Source of the DNA: Hyphodiscus hymeniophilus | Taxonomy: Eukaryota; Ascomycota; Leotiomycetes; Helotiales; Hyphodiscaceae | Direction: 5' to 3' | DNA: 64,000 nucleotides | Assembly (NCBI GenBank): GCA_016508695.1 | Contig: VNKQ01000015.1 | Location: 1,054,001-1,118,000 of the forward strand | In this document: positions 22,973-34,804 of the stretch, in pieces | Numbering within the stretch: the stretch's first letter is position 1 | Layout: each line of letters opens with the position of its first letter | Program-made: the position numbers and the translations under genes | Notes under the pieces: generated by a model | What the model was told of the DNA's origin: nothing | Databases searched by the model: none | Seen by the model: the letters and a program-made list of their open reading frames with translations, nothing else

Positions 22973-25900
22973 CAGGGTTGTGAATTTAATTAATTTAATT
23001 TAATTTAACCCTAATTAAAATTAATTAATGAAAACCTATACTAAATTAATTAAATTAATCCTAGCGTGTACTAAATTAAATTAAATTAAGAAAATTAATT
23101 AATAATTAAATTAAATTAATAATTAATTTCTAAATATAGTAATTTAAAAATCTATATATTATAGCTACCTTTAGATACTTCTAGTAAGCACTAGTAAGTA
23201 CTAGAATGGTTTATAATAGTTTATAATACTTACTAAGCATTAGTAATAGTATTTACTAATTAAAAAGCGAGATTTTTCTAGAGTTTACTAGAACGTTCTA
23301 TAGGATTCTATCGAGTTCTAGGGTAATCTATTTGTAATATAAATAGAATATTCTAGATTTTTTTAAACTATTATATAAAGGAGCCTTAGAATTTACTTGA
23401 TTCTTACTTTTTAAATAACAAACACTCTTCTTTATAATATAAAACACAATATATTATAATATCTTTTTAAGAAACTTTATCCTTATTATTTATTTAATAT
23501 AATATAACTATTATATATTATATTAAAATGGATTCTCAAAGCTCTATAAACTCTATTAATAATTATCTAGAAGATAATATTAGTAATCAAGAGCAAGTAT
23601 AATAAATCGACTTATACTTTACCTTCTTTAGAAGACGAATCTATTTATATATTTAAAAATAAGCTATTTACTCGGACTTTATTACTTATAAATTATAATA
23701 AAGAAAGAGAAATAAAAGTCGTTTGTATTATTTGTTCTTATAATAAAACTATAAAATTAGAAGGTTTTCAGTCTTCTAATTTTATCTAACATTATAAGTC
23801 AAAACACGCTAATATAGCTTATAATACTAAGAGCGAAGCTAAATTAAAAACTTTAGATTTAAATTTAATTAAAAATAAATCTAATTTTTTTTCTTTAGAA
23901 AATAACTCTAATAAAAGAATTCGATCTAATACTTTTAATGAATTTATAGAAGAAGAGGCTTTATTAAAAATTTTAAATTTTATAATAGAGAATAATCTTT
24001 CTTTTAATATATTAAATTCAGAGTCTTTAAAAGATTTATTAAATTATTATAATAAATCTTCTCCTATTATTAATAGGTGGAAAATAAAGACTATATTAGA
24101 TAAGACTTATGAAAATTCTTTAAAAGAATATAAGTTTTTTTTTAAAGAACTTATTATAGATAATACTTTATTTTCTATAGTATTAGACGCTTGGACCTCT
24201 AATACTCAAAAAGCTTATTTAGGAATAATTTTAATTTATTTCGATAAAGATTTAAATTTAAATTATAAATTATTAGGTTTTGAAGAGTTATTAGAAAGTC
24301 ATACGGGTTTATATTTATATAATAATATTATAAAAATATTTAACTTATATAATTTAAAATTAGATAATATTATTTCTATTACTAGAGATAATGCTTCTAA
24401 TAATACTACTTTATTAAAATATATTAATAATAATATTATTAATATTAATAATAATAAAGAGTTATTCGATATTCGATGTATAGCTTATATTATTAATATA
24501 GTAGTAGGAGATATTCTAAGTACTTATTTATTAAATAAAGACTTAGAAATAGATTTATCTGATTTTACAAATAATATTAATATTAATAATAATAATATTA
24601 TAGAATCTAATTTAAATCTAGTCCAAAAATTAAGAAAAATTATAACCTCTATTAAATATACTCAAGAATTACAACAATTATTTTTAGAAGGTTATAATAA
24701 ATATAAGCTTTCGGGAGATATACCTCAAAAGTTTAATAATAAGAAAATTCCCTTAGATAATATAACTAGGTGGAATTCTACTTATAAAATGTTAGATATA
24801 TCTATTACTTTAAGAAAAGTAATAGAATATATATTTAATAATACTTCTAATAATACTTTTAAAAAGTATATATTATTAGAACAAGATTGGCTTATTTTAA
24901 GTACTTTAAGAGATATATTTTATATATTTGTTTATCCTAGTACTAAATTACAAGGACAAATATATACTACTTTAAACTATAGTCTATTATATATTTATAA
25001 AATATATAAAGATCTAGAAGCTAAAAAGAGAGATCTTATCTTAAGTCTTAATCTAATAAATAGTACTATTAATATTAATAACTTTATAGAAGCTATTGAT
25101 AAAGGTATTATTAAGTTTGAAAAATATTTTCCTAAAGAATTAAATTTTAATTCTTTAAGAAAATATAAGCCTTATATTATAAGCTTAATTTTAGATCCTA
25201 GATTTAAATTAAGTCATTTTAATAGGGGGGGTTTATTATTCCATTATCCTTCTATTAAAGAAGACGTTTTAGAGTTATTAAAAGAAGAATATTTATTAAT
25301 AAAATCTTCTTTAAATAATTCTAATATTAATAATAATATTAATTTATATAATGAATCTTCGGATTCGGAAGATATAGATAAAGATATTTTTATTAATAAT
25401 AAAGAAGAGGAAAGAGAAGAAGAGTTTTTATCTTATATTAAAGATACTACTTCTAATTCTAAAATAAATCCTTTACAATATTGGAAATCAAATAAAAATA
25501 ACTATCCTATTTTATATATAATAGTTAAAAAGTATTTAATGATTCCTGCTACTTCGGCTTCTATAGAAAGGGTTTTTAGTATTAGTAGTAATATTAGTAC
25601 TAAAAATAGGAATAACTTAGATCCTAAAGAACTTAAGAAGATTATATTATTAAAAAGTTGGAGAATTAAGGATATATTAGAGTTAAATAACTCTTATATA
25701 GAGGAAGAGAAAGAAGAAGAGGATTAAAAGAAAAATAAATTATTATTATTTTTTATATATATTTTATAGTTTTTAAAGACTTAAAATACTTATTCACAAA
25801 TATACTTAGTTTCTATAATTAGATTAATTAAATTAATTATTAATTAGAATTCAAAATTAATTAAAATTAATTAAAATTAATCTAATTTAATTTACCTTAA

Positions 25901-25998
25901 ATTAAAATTAACTTAATTTTCAAAAACCTCAATTAAAATTAATTAAATTAAATTAATTAAAATTAATACTAAAATAATTAATTAAAATCACAACCCTG
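22973..25998 (+). mobile_element. hAT-superfamily DNA transposon, 3026 bp, with perfect 8-bp target duplications
   Basis: The ends are inverted: left CAGGGTTGTGA at 22973, right TCACAACCCTG ending at 25998. The similarity continues loosely into AT-rich ATTTAATTAA sequence. The copies flanking the element are CTGCTGAG at 22965-22972 and CTGCTGAG at 25999-26006, an exact 8-bp duplication as made by hAT transposases. The CAG start also suits hAT. The interior is extremely AT-rich (mostly A/T with few G or C), in sharp contrast to the flanks, and carries one transposase gene on the plus strand. Subterminal regions on both sides are runs of short TTAATTAA-type repeats. Confidence 0.93.
23528..25727 (+). 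pseudogene. hAT transposase (BED finger, catalytic core, dimerisation domain), lightly damaged
   Basis: The ATG at 23528 opens a short frame (MDSQSSINSINNYLEDN) that ends at a TAA; a frame change is then needed. From about 23590 one frame runs to the stop at 25725-25727 with a single internal TAA at 23787, inside the zinc finger. Visible parts: a BED-type finger with VCIICSYN and HYKSKH; SIVLDAWTSNTQKAYLGI, the hAT core around the first acidic residue; a second region SITRDNASNNTTL; NITRWNSTYKML; LILDPRFKLSHF; and the C-terminal dimerisation domain NPLQYWKSNKNNYPIL, MIPATSASIERVFS and LKSWRI. About 645 codons after the stop are intact. The protein is probably inactive because of the two lesions, unless one is an assembly error or a readthrough site. 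Confidence 0.85.
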
Positions 25999-26006
25999 CT
26001 GCTGAG

Positions 26007-27260
26007 TGCTGGCATATGTAGCCTTGGCAGGGGCCGACCATTCAAATGGCCAGTCGTCCCAAGGACTAGGGAGATACAGACATGGGGCGCATAGCCCAGT
26101 GGCCCAGTGGCCACTCATGCGTGATGCATCCCTCCTTCCCCTTTCCAGCCGTAAGCGACACCGACGCCGTGTTTCCTCGTTGGTGCTTGGTCGTCTGAAG
26201 GCCGCCTGTGGGCCGTAGCCCATCTTGAAAGAAACCACTGAGGATTCGCTACTTGTCCGAGTGACTGGGTGAGCTCGCTGGCTGGCCTCAGGGAATAATG
26301 GTGAAACGGAGGCCGTTTGGGCATGATCAAAGTAGTAAGTTCAGGAAGTCTCTCTGGCTTATGTCAACATCAGCTCGTTTCTGTCCTGTCACTTCTCTAC
26401 ATGTTGGCACGGGAAATCCTGGGAATTCTGGTTTCTCCTGACTCAAGAAGTCTCTTCTACCAGCGGCCAGCGCCTACAAGTCCTCTGGAATTTGTGTTTC
26501 TGTTTCAAACCCACTACGGACTCCGGAGGTAGGGGTTACGAGTCCCACTCTATCTCTTCTTGGTCCCCCCGCCACACGTTGGTACGAGTACGTGCGAGGG
26601 CGTTTCTTTCGATGCACGTACCCCGCTGTTCCCTCAGCCACAAGGAGGAACTCAAGTCACCGAGGCTTGCGGGGTTTGGGTGGTTACCGAAGGTCTTTCA
26701 TGCTTTATCGTCCAGGTTGTCGAAGTCGATCCCAGTTCAACTGATTCTAATTACTTGCACGGGGCAGAATCAAAGGGAAACTCGTCAGCTCGTAACCTCT
26801 CATCCAGTACATCATGAGGAAGAGTTGACTCGGCAGCTTTACCTACGTTGAAACGGTCTTCGCCTGTGGTTCCATTCAACTTGTGAATACGGACGCCTCA
26901 GCCTCATGTCATTGGATTTTAAATCCCAAGCGGCTTTGGAAACCAGCCACTGATCATGTGGAATTCCAGAGGCAAGAACTTCTCGATCTTGGTTTCACCG
27001 TCTTTTGTTCACAATCAATCGTTTATTGCGCATTGAGAACTTATGTTGCGGTCTGTCTATCCTGCACAAGTCATAGCGAAATGTCTTAAGAATCTTATTC
27101 TAAGTCTAAAATCCTCCATTTGACCAAAAGTCGAGGCAACTGTCCCTGCAGATGTTTTGGAAATTTGTGCCTCCGCGTGAAGCCTACCAAATCAAATGCA
27201 TTTTGAATGGTCCATGACTCCATTCACCTAACGAGCCTCTCGTGTCCAGTCAAATCTATC
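26007..27260. other. Gene-free flank of the hAT insertion
   Basis: About 1.25 kb of ordinary base composition. Several overlapping plus frames (26317-26532, 26492-26851, 26560-26817) compete with one another and none shows a domain. I see no gene. Confidence 0.4.
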
Positions 27261-28005
27261 CTAGACAGCACTTTGAAGTACCTCCTCGTCCTCGCCATCA
27301 ATCTTTGCGGTGCCGCTGTAGATACCCCGTCCTCCAGTTGGATCGTGACCGTCTGCGGCCGCTTCATCGACCTCTGCACCACGTCAGCACGTGGCCGCAG
27401 AAACTTAGACATGAAACCTTACCAGCATACTCTTCGCTTTGATCTGCCCAACGCCACAACTTCTCCTTGCGGAAGACCTCGTAATCCCACTCCTCTTTCT
27501 TGAGATGGTCGTCACCACCAGTGAACACATAAGTTTCAGTTTTGACCTCATCTTTCTCCACCAACTTGTGCTGGGTATCCGGCTTCAACAGAACGACCTT
27601 GACCTTACGTCTCTCGTATTCTGAGCCTTCAAATCGATCCAACCTATGTATGTCACCACTGGTAAGGCCAGTCACGTAGGTGCCTCGCACAGTATGGCCC
27701 TTCTCGGGGATGATACCGGGATAATCGGCATAAGCGACTTGGTGTCGGCAGTAATCGTGGAGGATTGCAGGCTTGATGACGAGATCAGCGGCGAGCTTGA
27801 CTTTGGTAGAATCCGCTTGGAAGTTTTCGCCGTAGCAGACGCGATGAAGAACCTCAGGCGCCATCTGCAAGGAGAGTCAGTGACCTACGCAGGAATCGAC
27901 ACTCTTTGGGATCCCACCAGAGTGCCTGCGACATCAGTAAGCTATTGAAACTTCTGAGGAATGGGAATGAGACTTGCCATAGAAAAAAGCGGTGTGATCT
28001 CCCAT
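27261..28005 (-). CDS. AIG2-like gamma-glutamylcyclotransferase-fold protein with an 8-nt microexon
   Basis: Four exons on the minus strand: 27978-28005 (28 nt), 27918-27925 (8 nt), 27423-27864, 27261-27373; total 591 nt, 196 aa. Only with the 8-nt exon does the N-terminus read MGDHTAFFYGTLMAPEVL, restoring the YGTL glycine loop typical of the AIG2/GGCT fold. The first intron (27926-27977) has a GC donor (GCAAGT) and AG acceptor; the second (27865-27917) is GT-AG with CTGAC. Later motifs: AILHDYCRHQVAYADYPGIIPE, VRGTYVTGLTSGDIHRLDRFEGSEYERRKV, where the Glu in RFEG is the likely catalytic acid. The tail has DPTGGRGIYSGTAKIDG. The family includes gamma-glutamylamine and glutathione-related cyclotransferases; the substrate here is unknown. 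Confidence 0.87.
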
Positions 28006-29592
28006 TGTACTGTCTTGCAGAGCGATGTATTGGGAATGAATCTTGAAGGGAGGATTTGCCTCCCAAAGTATGGGCAAGCAGATATCTCTTATACCATGGT
28101 GAATCTTTTGTCTAATGAGTCTGTTTCTTTCAAGGCACCCCCACCCGTGCCGCACCGATAAGCTTTCATGCTACTGTAATCCGCCGCTAAATCTTCGGTA
28201 AAACTCCATTCTTAAGGCTCCACCTGCTCTGTCTTGGTACCTTACATTTCCTGACGGTCGACTGATCCAAACTCTTTAGACCACTACAGGCAAACTTCCT
28301 CATACAAAGCATAGACAGCATCAAGTGAAGCTCTTCGCGGCTTTTGTATTGGGTTTGACCACTCGATGTTTCCAAATACTCTATTCATGACATCGACTCG
28401 TGCCCCCCCCCTTTCCTTTCACAGAGAGAAGATCTAGCATCAGCATCGAATTTGGTGTAACCAAATATTGATGCATGTGTCCCGACTATGTTCGTAGTCT
28501 GCTGGCTATATCTAGAGTACCGCAAAGTCGCATTTATGGAGTAGCTGAAGTTTTACATGGCGCTTATGACATCTAAAGGACGACAAATTAGGATCCAAAA
28601 AAATTAATTTCCCGACCATGTTATTTCAAATTGTTTTCCACCTTGGCCATTCAACTCACAAATGGACTGGCTCAGGGATAGCCTTCCTCTTAAGTTGCCC
28701 CACTTGATATGTTGCCAGAAGCATATCTTTCAGGTCGGAAGGATGCGGCCCTTAAGTACAAGGACCCATCCACACAATCATCCTTCTCTGAAAGAGACTA
28801 CAATCAAGAAACCACCAGGCAAGATGTCCTTTTAGCAAGCGCTTTTCATCCGAAGCCTTCCAAATCAATTTTTATTACGGCCCGAAAATCGTTACGTCTA
28901 CAATTTTCCGAGTAATGAAGATCCATATATGCGTAGACGTTGAGCATTTTGAAAATATCATCCTATGTCACTTCAAAATATCACCAAGCTTCAGAAGATC
29001 TGGTAAAACTTTAAACATGGATATCGTGTATTTTCATATATTAGAGAGCAGTCTCTGTCCATTGCTTGAATTACTTCTTCGTCCGAGAACGATTCTTCAT
29101 CAGACTGCGTTTCCATTTGTCGACATGCCAGAACTGCATTCAATCGACATCGAAATGTCTACCACCACTAGCTTAGTAAAATCCAACGATCCGCAGAGCC
29201 CAGACTTTCAGGCTCTCTGCAATGCTAATTTGCTGCATGAAAGACTGAGAATCATCTCACTTATTAAGTATCGACATAGCTACAGTCGACAGTCGACAGT
29301 TGAATATGTGTCGACACCGACACTTTTGCCGAAACTTTTTTTTTTGAAAATAAGGCTTTTCTTGGTCCTGTCATGTTACAGAAAGTAGTTTACATAGTCC
29401 TGTTGTTAGGCATTGAAGGACTCAGGGGCTTCGTGCTAAACCTTCATACTCTGGTCCACGAAATGCTTAATTTCTCACTGATGTGTCTCTCTTCCAGCGT
29501 CCGCTCCAGCAGTATTTATTTAATACCTATTCTATTACTCCTTTTCAGTGAATTGAATTGGCTCCATGTGGACACGATAGATGGGAGTTCAA
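28006..29592. other. Gene-free stretch
   Basis: About 1.6 kb. The proximal part presumably holds the promoter of the AIG2-like gene. Plus frames at 28709-28915, 28915-29388 and 29373-29618 have no recognisable domain, start context or splice pattern. Confidence 0.4.
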
Positions 29593-30258
29593 TCATCCCA
29601 TCCATCTCCAAGCCATGAGCCTCCTCCTCCCACCACCCTTGATTTCCGGCCAATCGACCCACTGATCCCGCTCTTCAACCCTCACAAACTCCACCAAACT
29701 CTCAACCACTGCTTTACTTTCCAAATTCTTCTCCAGCACCGTAACCACTACCTTCTCAACTCCCATCTCCTCAATCCCCCACCAAATCAACGCCCTCACC
29801 GCATTCCGCATGATTCCCTTTCCCCTCCAATCAGGATGCAAATAATACCCCAACTCGCACTCATTCACCGCATGCCCCTTCGCCGCTAGATTGATCTTCT
29901 CCTTCATCGCACGCAAGGCTTCGCTGCCCGTAGGCATCAAGCTCACGCATCCGATGAATCTTCCCGTCTCGGGATCACCTGACCGCAGGACTTGGAGGGG
30001 CAGGTTGGAAGTCCCGGTCAGCTGGAGGTTGATCCACGATTCTGCATCGGCGAGTGTGTAGGGAACGGGGATGGAGATTAGGCTGAGGTAGATGGCCGGG
30101 AGGGAGGCGGTTGATTGGGCGGCGGAGGCGTCGGTGAGGTAGAATTCAGTGAGGTAGATCGGTACAGGCGAGGATGTCTTGATGAGCATGTATGGTTTTC
30201 CTGAGGGGGTATGCCAGACTTTGTGTTGATCCTCAGGGTTGGGGTCTTCTGAGCTCAT
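29593..30258 (-). CDS. GNAT-family N-acetyltransferase
   Basis: Single exon, 221 aa, starting MSSEDPNPEDQHKVWHTPSG. The core looks like the Acetyltransf_3 (RimJ/RimL-like) subgroup: a helix SWINLQL near residue 75, the strand RFIGCVSLMPTG, ELGYYLHPDWRGKGIM with the acetyl-CoA pyrophosphate loop RGKG, AVRALIWWGIEEMGVEKVVVTVLEKNLESKAVVE, and VEFVRVEERDQWVDWPEIKG, then a basic tail RRRLMAWRWMG. Family knowledge: small cytosolic enzymes acetylating amino groups of small molecules or protein N-termini; the substrate cannot be told. No damage is seen. Confidence 0.87.
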   Translation of the reverse strand: MSSEDPNPEDQHKVWHTPSGKPYMLIKTSSPVPIYLTEFYLTDASAAQSTASLPAIYLSLISIPVPYTLADAESWINLQLTGTSNLPLQVLRSGDPETGRFIGCVSLMPTGSEALRAMKEKINLAAKGHAVNECELGYYLHPDWRGKGIMRNAVRALIWWGIEEMGVEKVVVTVLEKNLESKAVVESLVEFVRVEERDQWVDWPEIKGGGRRRLMAWRWMG

Positions 30259-30803
30259 TTTTATGATTATTGCTTTGAGTTTGTGAGGACTGTGAATCTG
30301 CTTGCGTTTTATGTTTTTTATGTTGTAGCCGTGAGATGATGCATACTTTAAGATAAACAGCTCCCGCGACTAACCAGGCTAGGTAGGTCCTTTATTATTC
30401 GCCGAGTGAGTCACAGAATAAACATCTATTGAACTTGAGACTTGAGGGTACGGAGTATTCATCTGTTAACGTTGTACTAAGGACTCCACAAAGTTAATAC
30501 TCAATTGCATTTCATTTCTGGTGTACATGAAATAGAGTATCAAATCTTTTTGGCTGCATAGCCTGCTTCAAATCACATCTAGTCCAATGTCAAAGCAAAT
30601 CGTCTAAATAAAGCTAGATGAAAACTATTCAATGCAAAAAAGTGTTCATCAGCAAGCCACATAAGTCAAGATGAGTAATGTTTAAATCAGATCTTGAGAG
30701 AGATGGTTGATGGAAGGAAATCCTCCTGTCAATCTTGTCGTCTTGATCGTTTGGCTTCGCCTCTGCGCAAAACCCATAAGAGGAAGCCGAGATTTTGCGG
30801 CTA

Positions 30804-32421
30804 TCATTCCTCCCATGGTCTGATATTATCTGAATGGAATTGACAAGATTCAGCATGAAAGGCGTTTCCAGATCGAAGTATCTGTTTGTAGTCCTTGAGA
30901 CACTTGAAGCAAAATTCGTACTTGCACTGCGAACCTGTTTCAACGTTGTAATCAGCAGATTTCTGGAAAGAAAAAGAAAACTCATGCACATCAACACCAT
31001 TACGTTGGATGGTACAGAACCTCTTTAGTATATTAAGTTACGAGGTGAAGCATCCAAGTTTCATAGACCCCAGCATTTATGACCATAAGCCCAGATGGTT
31101 CGGCACTTCCAGCAAAACTGTTATCTGCATTTCATACCTAGATGGTACGGGTCTCAGAAGTCCGCGCAAGTGCAAAAACTAAGAGAGTGTAACTGGAAGG
31201 GACGCGAAAGGAAGGGAGTCTCACAAACCATATGCGCACATCCTTCATTCTTCTCGATTGGCCAATTGCACCCTTCTCCTGGGCAGATTTTGCAGTGTTG
31301 CTTGATATATTTCAAGGATGCCTCTTCCTGTCGTTGTCTCTTCAAAATTGCATCTCTTAGCTTCTTCTGCTGTATAGCTGCATCTCGAATACTCTTGCTC
31401 TCTTCTTCTGTTTGATGGATGGAGGCAGCGGTCTTCACGTCAACCGTTGATTCCGAGAAGGTTAAGGCCGACAACGAAGGGAATTGCTTTGGCATAAAGG
31501 AAGGCAACGCTGGAAGTTGAATCATGCCGGACAGCTTAGATTTCCAGCTGCTACACCATGTCGATCTTTGGGACAAGACTTGCCCAGGGTGCGGCATGGA
31601 CAGCATGGCTGCTGACATATGGCCATCTCTCTTAAGCCTAGTATTATCGTCCGTACCAGCGAGCTTGTCATATTGCCCACAAGTAAGACCTTCATGCCAA
31701 CGGACTTTGTGCACGAAGCAGGATTTGGTATTACAATTTCGACATCGCACAACTGGTTGATCATTTCCATCTTCGTGTACTTGGCCCGAAGAACAGTGGA
31801 AACACCAGACATAGTTTGGCTTGGCTGACCACACAGCTCTTGAACTCAGGAACTCATAGCTGGATCGTTTGTTAGATTTTCTGAAGCCATCAACAAGTCG
31901 TCTCTTACTGTGTGAAGGTATCGGAGTCTGCAAATTCACGAACATCCTGGTAGCTCAATCGTGACGAGCATTGAGGACAAGATATCGCATCCCATATTTT
32001 GTTCTCATGATCAGCTTTGATGGACTTCTGCAGGCAGTCTAGACAGACTGAAGGCTCGTGGCTGCAGCCTTTTGTTGTTCGATGTACAGGAAACATGGAG
32101 ATTGGGAGTTCTTCAAAGCAGATCTCACAGCTTCTGATCTCTGGTGAAGCAGGCTCTTTAGCTGCCGTGACTACGTTGGAGACGAGTTCGGACCACGTAT
32201 TTTCAGGAGTGACATTTGGTGGTAAACTGCATGACGTGCTTATGCTGAAGGTCCTGTCAGCAATGTGGCCATACTTTCTTTCGAGGTACGCACTCAAAAG
32301 TGTGGTTCGAGTCGTGAAAAAGAGCATTAATTCTCGAGTCCCAAAGTGAAATATCAGTTGGTATTCTATCTGTCAATGCAAGTGCGGTCCTTTTCGAATT
32401 CAAGGATGTATTGACAGCCAT
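30804..32421 (-). CDS. RBR-type E3 ubiquitin ligase (RING1-IBR-RING2)
   Basis: Best model: exons 32294-32421, 31909-32244, 31225-31859, 30804-30934 (1230 nt, 409 aa). RING1: SCEICFEELP, GCSHEPSVCLDCLQ, ISCPQC. IBR: YVWCFHCSSGQVHE, VVRCRNCNTKSCFVHKVRWHEGLTC. A coiled coil (EEESKSIRDAAIQQKKLRDA) leads to RING2: CKICPGEGCNWPIEKNEGCAHMVC, where the Cys of EGC is the expected catalytic thioester residue. The donor after HMV-T joins in frame to the exon at 30934 giving CSQCKYEFCFKCLKDYKQIL, completing the zinc ligands, and the protein ends NIRPWEE. A second acceptor at 31137 gives an alternative end with an early stop (separate entry). The first exon is less certain; an alternative start without that intron is 32327. 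Role: transfers ubiquitin via the RING2 Cys; targets unknown. Confidence 0.82.
31121..31137 (-). other. Alternative terminal exon of the RBR gene, ending in an early stop
   Basis: Using the same donor as the main model, the acceptor CATCTAG before 31137 continues in frame as HMVC-MKCR and then TAA at 31121-31123. Reading past that TAA the sequence still looks like the second half of RING2: QFCWKCRTIWAYGHKC, ending about 31060. This is either a damaged duplicate of the terminal exon or a second splice form giving a truncated ligase. Confidence 0.55.
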
Positions 32422-34804
32422 TGAACTAGAAAGATTCAGGTCTATAGTTACACACTCGCCAGGGCTAGGTTCCAGATAAGGGTCGCGACGGAAACTACCA
32501 GTGCTGATTCAAAATGAAGACGCAACTGCTCTCCAACACCTAACGGGGATGTTCCTGACGTCAGACTCGAATATTGTTTTAGCCTCTGCGTTCGTACTTG
32601 GATGTTTTTCAAAAATGCTCAACTTTTTGCACTGAAGAAAAATCATATGCGAGATTGGGCCTTAAGCATCAAAAAAGAGGAGTGCAAAAGCAAGACGGAG
32701 TGCCAAGACCGCTTCAGCTGCACTGCCATCAAGCTTTGTGGAAGTTAAAGTCACCGAAAGTTAGTCACATTGGCACCCAGCGCCTCGATGCGAGAGTGTT
32801 TCCAATAGAATGTGTTCTGACATCTTCTATTACACAAGTGCTTCATCCAGAATATACGATCAACATCTATTATGCGCCAACTCCATCTTCCTGTGTTCTA
32901 CCGACTTTGTGGGAACAAGATGACGAAAGTTTGAGACGAGGCTGTGATAACCATAATAAGACGGAAATACGCCTCGAGAGACTGCCTTGCGGCTTGATTA
33001 AATCGACACTTAGCGATGAGAATCAGACCATCGTCCAATGAGACTTTCTCCATAAATCAAAAGAGATGTGACGCATTTCTTTGATGCGATCGGAACAATC
33101 CTTTTGCAAACAATTGGCCCGCTCACCGAGCGCCATCGAAAATGCCTCAAAAAGTATCGTGAACTAGTGGACATTTTGGACCGGGAACCTCATGCAGACA
33201 CATTTCTGCAGATACTTGAATCCGAGTCGAAGATCATTGACTGACGAAGGTCGCGAAGATGAAACAAGCGAGAAGACTTCTTCTGCAGTAAGGGAGACGG
33301 TCTAAATTATCCACGTGATCGTACCCCTTTAAGGCCGCACGGAAGGAGCTTTACCACTTGTTACCATAGGTCCATCCAAATAGAATATTTAAGCTCAAGC
33401 AGGTTATTTCAATAGCCCTGGCATAGTGCGATACATGGCCGGCTTCTAAAATCATATATACCCTATTAATACACAGTCTGGACGTCTTGATCCCGTCGTG
33501 GCTTTTTCCTGGTGAACTTTACAGTAAGTTCCATGGTAAACTACTCGACCATGATCGCAGCTCGGTTCTCAGCCTTCGAGAAGCATGAGACATGGCATCA
33601 AGCAAGCTGACAAAATAAAAAGAACTCTACACCGTGCGACCGATCGGCATAATGTCATAGCAAACAATGGTCTATTCCACATACAAGGTAGAGAACCCCT
33701 CAACGCAGCAGATCGCTCCGTAGACTTCCGCTCAGAACCATGAGACAAGGCATTTCCCTCGCTCGAGAGAAATGGTAATAGAAGCTTTGAGGGTTGGGAA
33801 CAAACAATCGACGGACCGACGAATGATAAAGCAACGCAACAGATATCCGGTTCAAGTTCGCGACTACAATGTAAGTAACTTTGTGTTCGGAAGCAGTAGC
33901 ATCTGAGGAGGAAAGATATTTTTGGGCCCAGTCTCAGAATGCTGAGATATTCTGAAAGAAATGTAAGAGCGTTTGGCATCGAATGACGAGGTCTAAAACG
34001 GTAATTTTGCATCAATCAAAGATAGTTATCAGCAATGACGCATCGAAATCTTACGAACGGGAACTTTGATTTATCGCACTGATATTTCAGGTCTTTACTC
34101 TGTATGGAGGTCTCGCAACCGTGGGTTTCTTGTAGATTGTGTCGTTCGTGAGACAATAGCTCATAAAACCTAAGCATCTCAAGGTAGCCTGAGGAAGGTT
34201 CAGTGTTGCGTGAAAATCATGGCACTCAGAAGCAAGAGGCTCCATGTCGTACTGTATCTGAGCTATCCAGGCATTGGGAGGGCTAAGAAAAATACCTACG
34301 GCAGAATGTAGCCAGTTGATTAAAATCTTGCCTCCAAAATGTCAAATATGCACACACCTCTACGTCCTTGGTTCATGAAATTCCAGACGGAGCAACTAGC
34401 GTTGCGGTACAAGGAAAAAGGTTTCACCGTCGCCGACCCTAAAATGCAGGCCTCTGGCCAATCAAAGGCACTGAGAGCGACGCTAAAAAGTTCAAGGTCT
34501 CTCCGATCCCCCAGCTTCAAAATCGCGTCGTCTCTGAAGCCTCATGTTCTGTGCCTATCTAACGGCTACGCCCCTCTTCCCTTCCACCACGACGTCTTTC
34601 TCTGTAATAATTTAATGACCTGGTGCGCACTCGGGTTACCTTATTTATAATTCTACAATCTGACTACTCGACTTGTCAAGATACACAGGGAGAACCATCC
34701 TACAAGCACACCCCGCGAAATCCGCACCTCATGCCCACGACGTTCCTCTTCTTCGAATGATTTGACACCGTGAGGGCCTTGCGCCGTGGTCCATGCGGTA
34801 GCCA
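32422..34804. other. Long gene-poor region upstream of TRA1
   Basis: About 2.4 kb. It contains one possible gene remnant (32602-33243, separate entry). The minus frame 33569-34015 and the plus frame 34339-34650 have no recognisable features. The last few hundred bases presumably carry the TRA1 promoter. Confidence 0.4.
32602..33243 (+). pseudogene. Possible remnant of an unidentified protein gene
   Basis: Three protein-like pieces follow one another in different frames: from 32602, LFALKKNHMRDWALSIKKEE with TECQDRF; near 32960-33040, EIRLERLPCGLIKSTLSDEN ending at a TGA; and 33078-33243, IGPLTERHRKCLKKYRELVD with DREPHADTFLQILES ending at TGA. No intron pair was found that joins them. I do not recognise the family. 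It could also be chance. Confidence 0.3.

Noticed and set aside
26317..26851. Overlapping plus-strand frames right of the first hAT element
   Set aside because: Three overlapping frames of similar length, none with a domain; no reason to choose one.
28915..29388. 157-residue plus-strand frame
   Set aside because: Low-information sequence without domain, and internal composition does not resemble neighbouring genes.
30629..31000. 123-residue minus-strand frame as a separate gene
   Set aside because: It overlaps, in a different frame, the terminal exon of the RBR gene, which is better supported by zinc-ligand pattern.
33569..34015. 148-residue minus-strand frame rich in Cys
   Set aside because: No signal peptide or conserved spacing; looks like a chance frame.
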